NCBI GenBank assembly: GCA_015832175.1
Contig: WJXW01000005.1
Span: 124,001-188,000 of the forward strand
DNA from: Paraphaeosphaeria minitans
Lineage: Eukaryota > Ascomycota > Dothideomycetes > Pleosporales > Didymosphaeriaceae
DNA: 64,000 bases
Direction: 5' to 3'
A program made the translations under genes and the position numbers. Below the pieces are notes generated by a model, which was given only the letters and a program-made list of their open reading frames with translations, was not told where the DNA came from and made no database searches. Position 1 is the first letter of the stretch; each line of letters begins with the position of its first letter. Shown in pieces: positions 1-11,747 of this stretch.

Positions 1-86
1 TACTACCTTTTTCCTCCGAAGGTTTCCAATGTGGCCTCTATGGCCTCTGGTACCTCCACCGGTCGTTCCGATGGCCAAACATATCC

Positions 87-2600
87 TTACCTTCTTTTTC
101 CTTTCCTGGAAGCCATCCGTTTTGACACAGTTAGCAAACCCCAGTCACCGCCTTCGGGTTCTTGGATCGGGCCTTCCTCATCTGGAAAGGGCTCCGGTAC
201 CGCTTCTACCTGGGCAGAGAGAGAATTTTTGTCGAAATCGGAGCCATTATTAAGGTCGAAGTTTGTCGTGGACTGGAGGTCTTGACCGCCTAAACCAAGC
301 TCGGGAAATCGCTTCACGATTTGGTGGTCTTCTGCTGTGTCGGCCTCAGCTATTGGCCATCAGCGACTGCTCCAATTGAGCATTTTGTGGTTAGATACCC
401 TGATATGTAGCCGACGGGATTCCTTGTACACCTTTCAGTTCCCGTAGGCCGTTCTCTAAAACCTTAAGCTTCTCGCTGCATCGGGTTCTCTCGGCCACAG
501 ACTCTTCATCCTCCGCAGCTAGGGTCATGATTGTCTCATGGAAAGATCGAAAACGTCTTCTGGGCAAAACAAGTTTGGAAGTTTCTCCATGAAACAGGCT
601 TCAACGGCCAGCACACTAAAGTCGTCGATGACCTTCTTCAATGCAACCTACCCTGAGTGAGATAAAAACGCGAGGTGGAAGATAAAATAGAAGCTTACCT
701 TGTAATATGCTTCCATGAAGTCTGTAGCAGTAGAGCTTGCATAATTGTTCATGTCAGCCTCGGTCTTTGTGACGAGGACTTGAATCAGATTGTTGACGTT
801 GACATGCATGGCAAGGGTTCCGGCAGACGTGTAAGCATCACCAAAGAAGCTCTCAAGGGAGTTCTTGATATCACGCGTGCGGCGTCTTTCTTGTGCCTTC
901 TGGATGTTTTCGGTCAGGTAGTGATTGTACGTGATAGGATGGCTTGTGTCGTGCGGCTTAAGGAGCTCTTCGACTTTCGCGCGTAGTTCCTTAGTGAGAC
1001 CTTCTAGTCGAGGATAAATGAAGTGCTTTAGAAGTGCATCCAGCGTGGAGATGTTGGAGTGGTGCGACAGAACCGAGCGTACAACGAAATGAGCCGCTTG
1101 AACGACCTTGTCCACGGCGCTATTGACTAGGTTGCTCCAAGGTTTACGTTGTTCGTGAAAGAGCTGCCCGATGATGAGCGGATCAAATGTTCCTGGTAGT
1201 TCACGCAGCCGGGTTCGCTTCAGAAGTGTTTTGACCTTCTCCACGTAGGCTGTACGAGTGATCTGTCGAGGATGATCTGCCAATTCCTCATCCACAATAG
1301 TGTATGTGTGTCCCTCCTTTCGCATCGTCTCTGCAAAGTCCGTCAAGACGTTCTGAAGGATAGCCCTGAGGCGCCTTCGGTAGCCAATCTCTGTAGAGGC
1401 GTCTCCAAAGAAGGGATCAGAGTAGAGACCGTCGACAGCAGCTTTGATCATCTTGCTAAAGGACTGACTCACATGCAGAAGATATCGCTGCTGCTCTTGT
1501 AGACCAGTGCGAGAAGCACCTAATACGTCCAATAGATGATCGCAATCTTGAATACCGTCTCGTATCTGTGCCAATACATCTGGAAGCTGGACCAGGATCT
1601 GCTCCTTGAGAATCTTGCTGAGTCTAGGCTTCAAAGAGTGTACTCCTACTTGGGTTGGATGGAGCGATGTCCATGCACCGGAAGCGAAGAACTTCTCCCC
1701 TTCAAGGTTACGCTCGTGCAAGGTGGAAAGCCTTGTTACGTAGTCTCTATTGCGCAAGACATGCCATCCCAACCGAAACTTAACCTCCTTGTTTTGTGCG
1801 AGCTCAACATAAAATTGTTCGCGGTCTGAGCCCTGTCCAAAGTGTCAGGCTTGGTAATCAATCCAAGCGTTCGAAGCCCCTTTGGATCAATTTCACGAGA
1901 GGTACTTGGTGATGGCTTGGTTGTTGAAGTCATTCTTCGCGGAAACGACCGCGAGGACGATGCTTCTCGGACTCCTCATGTAAGCCAGTACAAGTGACGT
2001 CACGGTCTCGCTATCTGCATCGGACTGTGTACGACTCCCAGCCTGGAACAGACCCGGAAGGTCGACCAGGGTAAGGTGGGGTTGTTCCGGACCAGAAAGC
2101 TCCAAGCGAAGAATGTCGGAGCTGAAGAATTTATTATCGTCATCGATACTCATTGCCGCCTTGGCGGACTCGATGACTTTTTCCAGCTGTAGAGCTTCTG
2201 CAGAAACAGAATCTTCATGCTTGAAATCCGAAAGCTTTGTTTTTTCCTCTCCTGAACGCTTCTCATTGGATCCTGGAACGATGCTTATTTTGATAGGCGA
2301 GGGCGGTCCGCGTCTTAGTATCAGCTCGGTTGCAAACCTAGTGCAAAGTTTGTCCTTGCTAGGGAAAGTCACCCCCGAGATCGCCTCCAGGACTGAGCTC
2401 TTCCCGGACGACTGTTCACCGCATACAACGATCTCGGGAAAATTAATGTATCTGCTAATACCTTGGGAGCGAAGGTTGTCGACAATGTCAAGAGGATTGC
2501 GCGTGTCGTTATACTGAAGGGAAGTACTGGCATAACCCGTTCTGTTGACGAGAGTCATGTTTGTGCTGCTTGCACCGTTAACGAGGTCCCCCTCCGCCAT
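87..2600 (-). pseudogene. Dynamin-like GTPase (Mx/Vps1-type), frame broken in three places
   Basis: Large GTPase of the dynamin superfamily, which self-assembles and remodels membranes. The N-terminal GTPase domain shows G1 (GEQSSGKSS, residues 61-69), G3 (VDLPG) and G4 (TKPD), followed by the dynamin middle domain and a C-terminal GED-like segment. I start at the ATG at 2600. An intron at 648-698 joins YYK to [10 protein letters not shown]. The frame breaks three times: one extra base near 1899-1904 (ITKY to SREIDPKG), one missing G near 1831-1834 (TLDR to SDREQF), and one missing base near 540 in the GED (VFDLS to ETIMTL). In every case the homology continues at once in another frame. The 3' end is uncertain: one frame stops at 87, but further splicing could carry the gene past the left edge. 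Either a recent pseudogene or indel errors in the assembly. Confidence 0.85.
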
Positions 2601-2612
2601 GATGCCGATCAA

Positions 2613-4265
2613 TGTGTTTCTCTAAGAGATCGCAAAATGTCAGCTCGTGATTATGAATGTTTGAGCAAAGGTTCAACATACTGAAGGTTTTGAGAAAGAA
2701 ACGTAGCTACCAACCCTTCCAAAGTGAGAGGAAGAGAAGACGGGCACCAGGCCGCAATTCTTCGATTTTTGTTGTTTGAATTGTTACACAGGCCCACTGT
2801 GCTCGGACTCAGCTGCATGATGACAAACAGCAAGCTGTTCCAGTGTGCAAGGTGTGTTTCCTCGGAACAACTTCGACGTGTATATGAATCTAGGTATTCC
2901 AACTGTGAAGCACTCGCAAATGAATCCAAGTACTTCTTTGGCCTGGGATCTAGTGCAGCATTGGAACGTCTCTTCGATGTTCCAGTCATGTTTGCTTGCA
3001 TGCGAGGATGCGGAATGACGGAGCAGGGATACAATAACTCTAACTCCATTATTGAGCGCACGAAGAATGTATCACAGGATACTCGTGGCTGATTATATCA
3101 TACGAGGGTAAGTACCTTGTAGGTGCAGGTAACGCCCCTCATTTGACAGACCATTCGTCAACATCACAACGAAAGTCCGATCGACGTATCGAGAAAAAAG
3201 TCTTGGTACAAGTGAAATCAATATGAACGAAGATAGTGTTGCGGGTGGCGGAGTTCGTGAAAGACGTCGCCGGTCAGGCCGGAAGGAGGTCGGAAGTGTA
3301 CGCCGCACTTGCCACTTTCGTAACTCTCTGAGCTCCTTGATTTATACACTGCTGTGACAATCACGCATGTGACGATCGAGCATCTGGCAAAGACTGGCCA
3401 AGTTAAGATTCCCAATTGCGATTTCTGAGATTCAAATTTCTCTTGACCTAGAGGACTACGAAGTACTGGGATACGTGAGCTATCATGGACATGGCTTCCA
3501 ACTTGGCGTAACGTCGTACGCATGAGACCATCTTCGTACGTACAATTCCCTTTAAAAAATACGTACGTACGTTACAACAGGACATGCTAGGATCTCTGTA
3601 CCACCCCTTATATAGTATATAAACTACCTAGATTAGAAGATAGGTAGTGTAGAGCTTGATATGATTAGTAACGACTATATTCTGCCTTACTTTCGTAGTC
3701 TTCTTTGATACATTGTAGTAATAATATTAATTCTACCCTAGAAACAGTACACAAAGTAACATACAGTAAGACTGTTATACTCATCGCGTAAACGCAGTAA
3801 AACTTAAAAGGTATGAAATAACTTTATTAAAAGGTTACAATTTTCTAGCTAGAAAGCGGCCTCTGCCTCTGTAGACCTGTAGTCCCGTACTCCCGTACGT
3901 ATTCTAGAAAAGTTACTCTATACAGTGCCCTGTACGGACCGTGAAGCCTATACGTCCGTATGGCTTCATTCATTCGGAATGTACTTTGTATCGCTTAGTA
4001 CGCTACATTGGAAGCCTTGGTCACGGAGCTATGACTGAAGCGGGACTGCGCAGGACCAATATAATGATAATTTTGTAGATTCGACTCGTATTATACAAGG
4101 AAACTCCACCACCTGGTTGAGTTCAAGGTACCTCAGAAAGATGACGATACCACCGCAGGTCATGGACGGATCGTGACTATTCTATAACGCCGACCCATGC
4201 AACCAACTTCACAATATGCGTACAAATGCGTGACTCTTGCGATCTCAAATATGCATGTCCTACTC
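2613..4265. other. Gene-free stretch with a TA-rich island (about 3540-3960)
   Basis: No open frame here has recognisable family features. From about 3540 to 3960 the sequence is rich in TA dinucleotides and short TATA/TTAA runs, unlike the GC-balanced flanks. That is what RIP leaves in old repeats of filamentous ascomycetes. Two GTACGTAC-type palindromic runs flank a short AT spacer at about 3535-3575. No terminal repeats or transposase motifs could be recognised, so the element type is unknown. Confidence 0.5.
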
Positions 4266-5570
4266 TCACTCATGCGGCTCCTCCACAACCAACGCTATCA
4301 GCGCGGCAATGTCGTCTGGCTTTCCACCATGCCATGCCTCGCCTGGGAAGTGTTTCTGCACCTCTTTCGCGAAGGGACCATCTCGTCGCTGGTTCAAGCC
4401 CGTCTCTTTTGCTTCTTTCGCGATGGCAATGGCCAATCTCGCTTGCAACGAAGTGGCATCTGCTTTGCTTTCTTTGCCCGCCTGCGCCAGGACACGCAGC
4501 TCGCTTCCAACTTCGATAGCACCATCGTTCTCCACCCACGCCCCAATATCCACCATGTTGCGGCTCACTATGCCAAGCACATCCTGGGGGCTAAGATTAT
4601 CCCAAACTCCATCTGTGGCGAAGACGAGCACGTCCCCGTGGCGTACACGGTGGTTCGTTACACTCGCCACCTTAGGAAGGTCTGACAGCGTGCTGGGCCC
4701 GCCAAACACAGCCATTTGCACGAGCATGCGCTGCGGGGTTTTGGACAGCTGATACGGCGTGTTGAAGCCGTGGGTTTGCGGTTCCGTAAAATGTCGCACG
4801 GCATTCAGGCCCAAGTGCATGAAGCCAGAGTCTCCGAGATTGGCCACTTCCACATGGCCGTCCGCCTCTGCAACAGCCAGACATGCGGTGCTCCCACCTC
4901 CGACGATGCTATCGTCGTCTATGACATGGTCGTAACCGACCTGGAGCAGGCTCTGCGGGTGCATGGTGGAAGAAGTCTTGCCCCTGGGTGCCCATGTGCG
5001 GGCTGCGCAGGCCATGTACTCGCATAAGCCGTGAGAAAAATCGGCAGGATCGATGCCCGACTCTACCCAGCCGCCCACCCCGTCTGCTACACCAAATGCG
5101 GTGCTCCTTGAGGTTCCGATCTGGCTGAAGAAGAAAGCATCCTGCCCACTCTTCGCACGAGAGCGCCTTGCTTTTGCTGTCTTGCACTGCCTGAGGTCGA
5201 CCACCTCGATCTTGCTGGGGTCGTAGCTGTCGCTTGTGTAGATGTTTCTGTTGGCGTTGAACCTGTCCTGTTTGGCCGAGTACGACGAGGCGACATGGTA
5301 TGTGAATTGCGGCGTGCTTTGCCAGTTATGCGACGACGAGTGGAACGAGCGCAAGCCAATCGTGGCAGGCGAGGAATCGCGGTCCAATGGGCATGTCTGC
5401 GGTGCGTATAGCGAGGAGGAGCGAGTAGTGTGCGAAGAGTAGCTCCGGTGAGCGTGAGCCGGTGTTAGAAGCGACGAAGTCGAAACGCAAAGGAGCAACA
5501 GACGCGCTGATGCGGGTTGACGTGAGGCACGCAATGGAAGGCCCGCGGCGCCGGCTATGGCAGATGACAT
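4266..5570 (-). CDS. PTC7: Mitochondrial PP2C-type protein phosphatase, Ptc7-like
   Basis: Metal-dependent serine/threonine phosphatase of the PP2C family, Ptc7/azoospermia-type branch. In yeast this enzyme works in mitochondria and activates coenzyme Q biosynthesis by dephosphorylating Coq7. The 434-residue single-exon frame has an Arg/Ser-rich, acid-poor N-terminus (residues 1-80) typical of a mitochondrial presequence. PP2C motifs follow in order: ADGVGGW (162-168, metal-binding Asp), GGGSTA (224-229), NLGDSGF (244-250), FATDGVWDN (317-325) and a C-terminal KPDDIAALIALV. All key acidic residues are present. It is divergent from PRP4, with 445 bp between the start codons. The placement in Ptc7 rests on DGVGGW and GDSGF, which differ from the DGHGG and GDSR forms of other PP2Cs. 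Confidence 0.93.
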   Translation of the reverse strand: MSSAIAGAAGLPLRASRQPASARLLLLCVSTSSLLTPAHAHRSYSSHTTRSSSLYAPQTCPLDRDSSPATIGLRSFHSSSHNWQSTPQFTYHVASSYSAKQDRFNANRNIYTSDSYDPSKIEVVDLRQCKTAKARRSRAKSGQDAFFFSQIGTSRSTAFGVADGVGGWVESGIDPADFSHGLCEYMACAARTWAPRGKTSSTMHPQSLLQVGYDHVIDDDSIVGGGSTACLAVAEADGHVEVANLGDSGFMHLGLNAVRHFTEPQTHGFNTPYQLSKTPQRMLVQMAVFGGPSTLSDLPKVASVTNHRVRHGDVLVFATDGVWDNLSPQDVLGIVSRNMVDIGAWVENDGAIEVGSELRVLAQAGKESKADATSLQARLAIAIAKEAKETGLNQRRDGPFAKEVQKHFPGEAWHGGKPDDIAALIALVVEEPHE

Positions 5571-6015
5571 GGCCGCAGCCCAAGCCTAGAATCGTAGGGT
5601 CAGTATGCGATTGTGGTGCAAGTAGGATGGGCCGGTAGGGGCGGGCCTCGCAATGTACCTTTGCGGAGCGTGAAAGGGACTACTTTTTCGATGCGGCTAG
5701 TGACCACTGTACCTACCTACTCGTACCGTACGTGGGTTGACTTACAATTGCGACCAAGATATCCAGCATGCTTTGCACGACTGCTGGCCGAACACAAGGA
5801 GGAGCTTGAATGCGCCCCGGCCCTCGTCAGATCCGCCATCTGGCTCTTGTAGCCTTCCGGCCCTTGAAAGCACACATCGCACCTCGCATGTTTCACGAAG
5901 CCCTACCTATCGGGGAAACTCCGGCCCGCTAGGAACTTTTGGCAAGTGCATTGCAGCTCTAACCCCACGACGTCCTCCACAACCACCTCTCCACTCACCG
6001 GAGAGCCTAGCCAAT

Positions 6016-7694
6016 ATGAACATACACCCGTCGCGACAGGCGTACGTGGAGGAAGACGCAGAGGTAAGCACTCCATCCCTCCCTACACGATCCTCGTATG
6101 CGCCAGGCGGCAGTTGCCGCCGCGCGAGCTCTTCCTCATATCGAATGCGAATGGCAAGGCTAAAGCTGACAGATGGGGGATGATACAGGATGTGCCTATG
6201 GAGGGCATCGATCTGGCCAATGTGCCCATCGACCGCAACCACTTCATGCCATCGGACACACCTGGCGGCGGGAATGAGCGAGCATCCGACGTCCTGGGCC
6301 AATTTGAGCGCAAGAAGCGAGCGCAGCAGATTCTGGTCCCAACCGCCGATCGTGACATCAAGCTAAAACTCCGCTCACTGGGCGAGCCCATCACCCTTTT
6401 CGGTGAAGGCTCTTCTGAGCGCCGCGATCGATTACGAGCTATACTATTTGAGCAGCTCGAGGCTGGAGGCGAAGATGTGGATATTCAGATGCAAGAGGCA
6501 GACGAGGCACCGGGCGAGGGCGACGAGGAGTTCTACACACAGGGCACTGCGCTACTGCTGGACGTACGGAGAGACATGGCCAAATACTCGCTACCGCGCG
6601 CGAAAGAACGAGTTGCTTTCCAGCGACGGGAGTCAACCATACCGCTCAAGACGCACATCGACTTTCGCAATAATATCAAGGACCGCTTGAAAGGATTTGA
6701 ACTCTACGGATCGCAGACGTCGGATCGACCAGTCAGTATCGTGCGATTCTCACCCAACGGCCAATATGTTGCCTACGGAAATTGGGGAGGGCAGGTTCGG
6801 TTGCTCGAAGTGCCTAGTCTGGAACAAAAGAAGGCATATCGTGGTGGTCATACCGAGCGAACCACGGGTATTGACTGGGTTCCAGGTGCTACTCTGCCCG
6901 GCTCGGTCGTTTCCTCGTCAAGCGCCAATTTCGCGTCTGGTGGAGCAGGCGGAAAGGTTCAACTTTGGTCGCTCGACGATGACAAGCCATTGCGGACCCT
7001 GGAAGGCCATGCCGACCGAGTGTGCCGAGTAGCCTTCCACCCGTCTGGAAGCTATCTTGCATCCGCCTCGGACGACACTACCTGGCGCCTCTGGGACGTG
7101 AACACCGGCCAGGAAGTACTCATGCAGGAGGGTCACTCCAAGGAAGTCTACACTGTCAGCTTCAACCAGGACGGATCACTCGTGGCAAGCGGCGGTCTAG
7201 ACAGCATTGGTCGGGTCTGGGATGTTCGAAGCGGGCGCGTCATCTTCCTGATGGAGAGCCACATCAAGCCCATCTACGGTCTCGACTGGAGCACGGACGG
7301 CCATCGACTTCTGTCAGGCTCGGGAGACGGCTTCATGAGGTGTTGGGACGTACGAGCCATGCGAGAAACGAACGCCATCGCCGCGAATACTGGCGGTGTC
7401 ACTGACGTTAGATGGTACAAGGGCACTGACGGTCCTTTGGACCGTGTGCCATTGCAAGAAAACGGGGATGGGGAGCTGGTGCCGAAGAAGGCGTCTACTT
7501 TTGTCATCTCGTCGGGATTCGACAAGAACATTCAGATGTTTTCGGCCGACGACTGGGCGCATTGCAGGACGCTGCAAGGCCATTCGCAGGCAGTGTTTAG
7601 CACCGACGTGACCAGCAACTCGGAGTGGATCGTCAGCGGAGGAAAAGACCGCACGGTGAAGTTGTGGGCGAGAGATGACAACGAAGGAATATGA
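6016..7694 (+). CDS. PRP4: U4/U6 snRNP splicing factor Prp4 (WD40)
   Basis: Core component of the U4/U6-U5 tri-snRNP, binding Prp3 and needed for spliceosome assembly. Two exons, 6016-6063 and 6189-7694, with a 125-nt intron (GTAAGC..ATACAG) joining VEEDAE to DVPMEG; the product is 517 residues. The N-terminal third holds the splicing-factor motif with the typical sequence VPTADRDIKLKLRSLGEPITLFGE, seen here in parts as DRDIKLKLR and GEPITLFGE, followed by ERRDRLR. Seven WD40 repeats fill about residues 210-515 (for example LWDVNTGQE, VWDVRSG, CWDVRA, VKLWARDD). An open frame runs upstream of the ATG only if the intron is retained, so the short first exon is preferred. Strong assignment by domain order and length. 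Confidence 0.93.
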
Positions 7695-9842
7695 GCATAT
7701 ACCCCATGAAAGTTTCTTCCAATTTTTTTTTTTGAAGAAAAAGTCGTACGGTTGATGGACCGTCGATAGCATTCGAACAGATGCCGGGTGGAGGATTCAA
7801 GACGCTTCACGCGGTCTACGAGGGTACAAGAGCTAGTCAAACGTATCGGTCCCGTCTCATCAACAGCCGCAAGAGCCGCAAACGGCGCAGCTTCGCGCGG
7901 AGGGATTGCAAAAGGCCAGCACTTGGCAACGCTGCCAGCCTGATGGTGTCTAGACCATGAGCTTCAAAATCAATCTGACAAATGCCTTGACGGCGCATCT
8001 CTCCCGTCCACCTCTTACGTCTCTCGTCTATCCTTTGCCAATGACCCCGATGCTAAGGAAGGAAGATGCGCGAGCTCCAAGCAGTACCTAGGCATAGCGT
8101 AACGTACGGCCTCGGTAGTTGTGAAAAGTACCGTCGTCGGTCCACTGCCACGCGGCTACGTGCGCGTGGGGTGATGACGGCTTCCCAAAGGGGGCCAGCA
8201 TGCCATGAGGTTACTCCACCAGCGGTCGCACGATACAATGCACGGCACGCTGCCACCCTTCCGTCGGCCCCCGTGGTGGATGCAAGTCGTCCCATGCACG
8301 CAGTTGTCTCTTACACACGGCACGGGGGGGCTGGACGCCGCCCAGCAGATGATTTCCCATGGGCACTCTCCACACGTCCAGGACGGTTGACGGTTGCTAC
8401 CTACCTGGAAGATGGCGTGGGCAATTGACCCTCACGCACCGCACAATGGATCAGCGAATCCAGCCATGTTGTGTCGGATGTTGACTCGTTGCTCGGACCA
8501 TCAAACACACGTCCACGTCCAAGCGTAGCGTCCGGCGACAAGCATCAATTGGATCGCTCACCGTACATCCGGGCTGAAACGCTGGGATCCACCGGCGTGG
8601 TGAAAATAGAAGGCAGGCGCGATCGATGACGGTAAGCGCCCGTGGGTGGCTTTGCCGGCTCCCAAAGTGCAGGGCGTGGACAATTTTCGTGTAGGTAGCA
8701 GTGCTGTAGGTAGACTAGGCGGGGAAGTGACTCCTGTTGAAGAAAACCAACGTGTACGATTTTGCCAAGCCAAGACGGTTTTGTCTGCATGTCCGTCCAA
8801 CAACATGGCAGCTCGTCCTAGCAGCCGTGGTGGCCGACTCCGCAGGCAACCCACGCGAGCGCGCAGTAGACTACGAGGTACTGTGCAAGTCGCAGCGCGA
8901 TGATGCACGAGTGGGCTGCGAGGAGACGGGGACCACTACCTGGATGGAGACCTACCTACCTAAGCGATCCATTCACACCACGTACCTAGTAGGTCCCGCC
9001 TCACCCTTCTGGTACTGGCAGCCGCACTTTGCAGCGCGGGAAAGGGAACGTTGAACGTCGTCGCCTCGCACGTTGGGCCTCGATGGGGTCTCTGCGGCGC
9101 AGGAAGACGGGGGTGGTGGTTGCTTTCCGCATCGGCGAGGCGCTCGGCCAACGTCGCAGCCGTCTCGGTTCTGTTCACCAGGACGCCACGGCAGCGGAGC
9201 GAGTGGACCGAGGGAGGGATGCTCAGCTCAGCTCAGCTCTAGGTAGGTAGACTAGCCTCGGACGACGGTCGCGGCACTAGATAGATATCGATAGATGGCT
9301 ACCATCCATTGTCTGTACGTGTACGCGTACGCGCACGCGCGCAAGACAGGATCAACACGCAGCGGGCCATTGCCGAGCCAGAGCAAGCCGGGCTTCGCAC
9401 GCGGGCGGAGGGCTCTCGCGGCGGCGGCGTCGTAGCCGAAGAGGCGCAAATGACCGCTTCTCCGGCGTGACGCCTTGGTTGGGGAGGGATGGATTGTCTT
9501 AGGTAGTAGTCGCCCTGCTGCGCGTTGCACCAGTGCGGATGGCGGCTAGATGCCAACAGGAAAAGCAGCGTCTGCAGAGGGAGAGGAATCGGGGGACCAG
9601 GTAGAGGAAGCCTGTTGGCCATACCTTAGCTTGCCCATCTACCCGTCTGCCTGGGACGTGAGTGTTCCGCATGAGAGCGTCTGTGGTGGGGACCAGAAGG
9701 ATTGCGTCTCCCTGGGACGTGAGTGTTCCGGATGGGAGCGTCAGTCAGTGGTGGGACAAGAAGGATTGCACCGTGGCTGCAGTGTTTGCGTCGGATCGCC
9801 TCCAGGCAGGCCTGCACCAGCCGCATGGAGACGCAGCTGCTT

Positions 9843-9872
9843 GGTAGGTAGGTAGGTAGGTAGGTAGGTAGG
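9843..9872. repeat. (TAGG)n microsatellite
   Basis: About seven tandem copies of a TAGG tetranucleotide. Shorter runs of the same motif or its complement recur at about 14943-14960, 15312-15320, 15705-15735 and 16774-16804, so it is a locally favoured repeat type. Confidence 0.9.
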
Positions 9873-10436
9873 CACCTACTGTGCAGCGTGCACCTTGGGG
9901 CCAGGCGGTGGTCACGGAAATGAAAAACGAGCACAGAAGGGGGACCGAAGCAGGCAGGCCTCCCTGGGCATGGGCATGGGCGAGAAGCGGTGACATGACT
10001 CGTGCTCGCGGAAGTTGGCAGATGACACGATAGGTCGGAAAGCGAGGGGAGAGGGTGCACCTGGGCGAGCCACACTGGCAGGCGTGGGCGAAGGTGGGAA
10101 GTGGAAAGTGCGAAGTGCGAAGTGCGAAGAGCGTCGGCTGACGTGCGGAAGACGGATGCAGGATGGCAATGCGGCAGAAGGCTCGAATGGTGTTGAGGGC
10201 CGCAGCAGAGGACCTGGGGAGCCCGCACGCTTTCGGCACGCTTCACCATGGGTCCTCTTCTTCTTCCTCTTCCTCTCCTCTCCTCTCCACCACGTTTACG
10301 GCGCCATGCGCGGAATGGAGTCGCGAGTTGCTGGCTTCAGAGTTTTTTTTTCCGATGACTGGAAGACGGCTGGGCTGGCACAGACGAATCAGGGGGTGGG
10401 AATGTCGCAAGAAGGGCCGGCCCGCGCAAGCGTCTA

Positions 10437-10620
10437 GTGCTATCTAGCATGTGGTAACTCATCTAGGTAGTGTCTAGCAGGTAGTAACTCATCCAGGTAG
10501 TGTCTAGCAGGTAGTAACTCATCCAGGTAGTGTCTAGCGGGCAGTAGCTCCTCTTGGTAGTGTCTAGCAGGTAGTAACTGCTCTCGGTAGTGTCTAGCAG
10601 GTAGTAACTCGTCTGGTATC
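10437..10620. repeat. 30-bp minisatellite, about six units
   Basis: Tandem units of about 30 bp beginning TAGTGTCTAGCAGGTAGTAA. Two adjacent units are identical; the others differ by a few substitutions or one or two bases in length. The array decays into TCTAG/ATCTAG-rich sequence to about 10690. On the minus strand it reads as a repeated YYLLDTT peptide, but nothing else supports translation. Confidence 0.9.
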
Positions 10621-11269
10621 TAGTATCTAGCAGGTAGACCATGCAGCATCTAGTGTCCGGCATCCAGCATCTAGTGTGCAGCATCCAGCGTCCATGGATA
10701 GATGGAATGGCACCGGCGGCGGGCGCGCGGCTGTCGTACCAGACTCGGCAGGCTGCTAGTCCAGGTAGTCCTGCACGATACGGCAGTGAAGGGGGGCGGG
10801 TGTGAATGCGATCCGGGCCTGGCAGCACACGATGGTGACAGCGGCGAGCCATCGGGGCGACAAACGTCCAGAGCAGACGGGCAGGCGGGCAGGCAAACAG
10901 GCGGGTGGACAGGTGAAGCCATGGCGGGCTGCATGGGGCGTCGTCTTTCGCAGCGCTCTGGCCACGCTCCTGCGCGCAGGACAGTCTTCAGCCAGTCGAT
11001 GCCGACGAGGATGCAGCCGTGAGTGATGCAGGCATACCCGACCAGGCCGGGGCGCCGAATCGCAGCGCTCGCTGGTGTTTCGCTGCATCCCACGGGAATT
11101 GAAGGCCCCTACACGCCCAGCACCCGCCAAGGCCACCCCCGGTCGCCTACTAAACGCACCGAAAGCCCACCACGCTGACACTGACACTGACCCCACCACC
11201 TCCGCCTGCATCACTTATCACCAGGCCCAGCCCGCGTCCGCTAGCTGCTCTCGCTCCCCACCACAGACT

Positions 11270-11550
11270 CACCTCACCTCACCCACCTCACCTCACCTCA
11301 CTCACGCACTCACTCACGCACTCACTCACGCACTCACTCACGCACTCACTCACGCACTCACTCACGCACTCACTCACCTTCTCACTCACCTTCTCACTCA
11401 CCTTCTCACTCACCTTCTCACTCACCTTCTCACTCACCTTCTCACTCACCTTCTCACTCACCTCACTCACCCACTCACGCATTCACCCACTCACTCACCC
11501 ACTCACCCACTCACTCACCCACGCACCCATTCACTCACGCACTCACCCAC
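11270..11550. repeat. Two adjoining 12-bp satellite arrays upstream of the bZIP gene
   Basis: About six copies of a CTCACGCACTCA unit are followed directly by about seven copies of CTTCTCACTCAC, then by degenerate CTCACCCA repeats. The plus strand is almost free of G over nearly 300 bp. The array ends about 200 bp before the bZIP start codon, so it probably lies in the promoter or 5' leader. Confidence 0.9.
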
Positions 11551-11747
11551 CCTCCCACGGCCTGTCGCTCTAGCAACACCGCCCGTTACCTAACCCCATT
11601 CCTATCCTCTGCAGACCCCAGACGTAGCGCGGTCGCCGCTTTTTGTCCCTGGTCCGCGCTTGGAACCCGCCGTTGCCGAAACAGGCGTTCCACACCGCCA
11701 GTCCCGCTGCCACACCGGTACTTTGCTACAAGACTACCCCACCCCCC

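Larger units (their letters stand above)
7695..11747. other. 4-kb gene-free region rich in simple repeats, upstream of the bZIP gene
   Basis: No convincing coding sequence. Short open frames are GC-rich and low in complexity, with no family features. From about 9240 onward the DNA carries many unrelated simple repeats: a TAGG tetranucleotide run (9843-9872), a 30-bp minisatellite (10437-10620) and 12-bp arrays (11270-11550). The last 500 bp is probably promoter or 5' leader of the bZIP gene, being C/A-rich and G-poor on the plus strand. Confidence 0.6.

Noticed and set aside
648..698. Another frame break in the dynamin gene after DFMEAYYK
   Set aside because: A clean GTAAGC..GGTAG intron of 51 nt restores the GED sequence, so this one is splicing, unlike the three other breaks.
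5946..6015. N-terminal extension of Prp4 upstream of 6016
   Set aside because: It is open only through the retained intron frame and has no ATG; the spliced two-exon model matches the family better.
9626..10249. Minus-strand frame of about 200 codons in the repeat-rich region
   Set aside because: Composition is Pro/His/Ser-rich and matches GC-rich non-coding DNA; no motif, splice sites or family resemblance.
11075..11593. Open frame of about 170 codons through the 12-bp array upstream of the bZIP gene
   Set aside because: It does not start with ATG, is made of satellite-derived Thr/His/Leu repeats, and stays open only because the repeat contains no stop.
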